64,000 bases of DNA, taken from the NCBI GenBank assembly GCA_030062745.1, contig CP099839.1:12253302-12317301 (forward strand), written 5' to 3'. The DNA comes from Capitulum mitella. Its lineage: Eukaryota; Arthropoda; Thecostraca; Pollicipedomorpha; Pollicipedidae. Positions 63,540 through 64,000 of the stretch are shown here, piece after piece. The position numbers and the translations under genes were made by a program. The notes under the pieces are model-generated. The model saw only the letters and a list, made by a program, of their open reading frames with translations. It had not been told where the DNA came from and did no database searches. The number at the start of each line of letters is the position of its first letter. Position 1 is the stretch's first letter.

Positions 63540-63920
63540 GCGCTGTGTCCCAGAGCTCACCACGGTCCGCCACTCGTGCCTGCGCGCCGTTAGCCGGCCG
63601 AGGAGCCAGAGACTGCGGGGGAAGGGTGAACGACTGCGTTCCAGGGTTCTTTGCCACAGGTGTCCGTCACACATGGCGAAATGTCTGAGGCCGGCCCGGC
63701 CGTAGTGGTAAAAACTACCGAAAACAACTTCGCCGAGCAACCGCTGGACCGAGACCGCGAGAACCGTCGCAGTGAGCAGACGGCGACAAAACACCGAAAT
63801 ATAACGCGAAACGACCGGAAGCCAACGAAGCTCGTCGGCGCCGGGGGTTTCGTGACGTCACATAGCGTCGGAGGTGTTTCCAGGTCAGTGCATTCCGGCG
63901 CGAATACCTCGTGAACTGGG
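63540..63920. other. CpG-rich patch with a TGACGTCA palindrome
   Basis: Moderately CG-rich. TGACGTCA (CREB/ATF-type site) lies at 63853-63860. Frames of 72-121 codons occur on both strands without domains. It could be a promoter region of a gene beyond the window. Confidence 0.3.
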
Positions 63921-64000
63921 CGCCGTACAACAATTCGCATGGTGTATTTATAATTAGCGTCCGCAGTTCTATCGGATGAACATGAAAAAATGGTTTACTA

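Overview
This window reads as a stretch of gene-poor animal nuclear genome. There is no operon-like packing. Long CT/GA, TA and GT microsatellites, spliced-looking coding pieces and several families of decayed transposable elements fill it. The mix (Ty3/gypsy, non-LTR, Tc1/mariner and piggyBac-type elements, long GA microsatellites, scattered CpG-rich islands) fits a marine invertebrate or arthropod. A crustacean is my best guess, but the sequence alone does not settle the species.

The only host gene I can support is on the minus strand. Three pieces with matching splice phases lie at 21460-21565, 16985-17016 (a 32-nt microexon) and about 15393-16657. They give an ankyrin-repeat protein with a long Pro/Glu-rich insert. 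Its large exon has an apparent one-base frameshift at a GGG run near 15724. The 3' end of the 21.5 kb exon, with its splice donor, lies in a 32-33 bp tandem repeat.

The rest is mobile DNA and its debris. At 10.7-13.6 kb is a broken Ty3/gypsy gag-pol (zinc knuckle, protease, RT, RNase H; no integrase or own LTRs seen). Its protease is split by a 506-bp solo LTR with TG...CA ends, a TATA box and an exact 5-bp target duplication. At 34.9-54.1 kb are four copies of a ~1.2 kb non-autonomous element with TTAA-CCCTA...TAGGG-TTAA ends (piggyBac-like). Three are young and one is strongly diverged. Their interior carries a conserved array of AGGTCA direct repeats, and the third copy is nested in an older repeat whose unoccupied relative lies at 49.1 kb. 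Other remnants are a non-LTR RT fragment (42.0-42.35 kb), a Tc1/mariner-superfamily transposase pseudogene (51.3-52.4 kb), a mariner transposase C-terminal pseudogene (56.2-56.66 kb), a pair of foldback elements (6.9 and 19.6 kb) and a pair of short terminal-inverted-repeat elements (9.05 and 9.74 kb).

GC-rich, CpG-rich islands occur at about 2.05, 5.2, 8.4, 31.6, 37.7, 42.8, 58.6 and 63.6 kb without recognisable genes. A 19-bp GC-rich minisatellite fills 40.96-41.43 kb. The remaining intervals show only short, overlapping, unrecognisable reading frames, and I treat them as non-coding.
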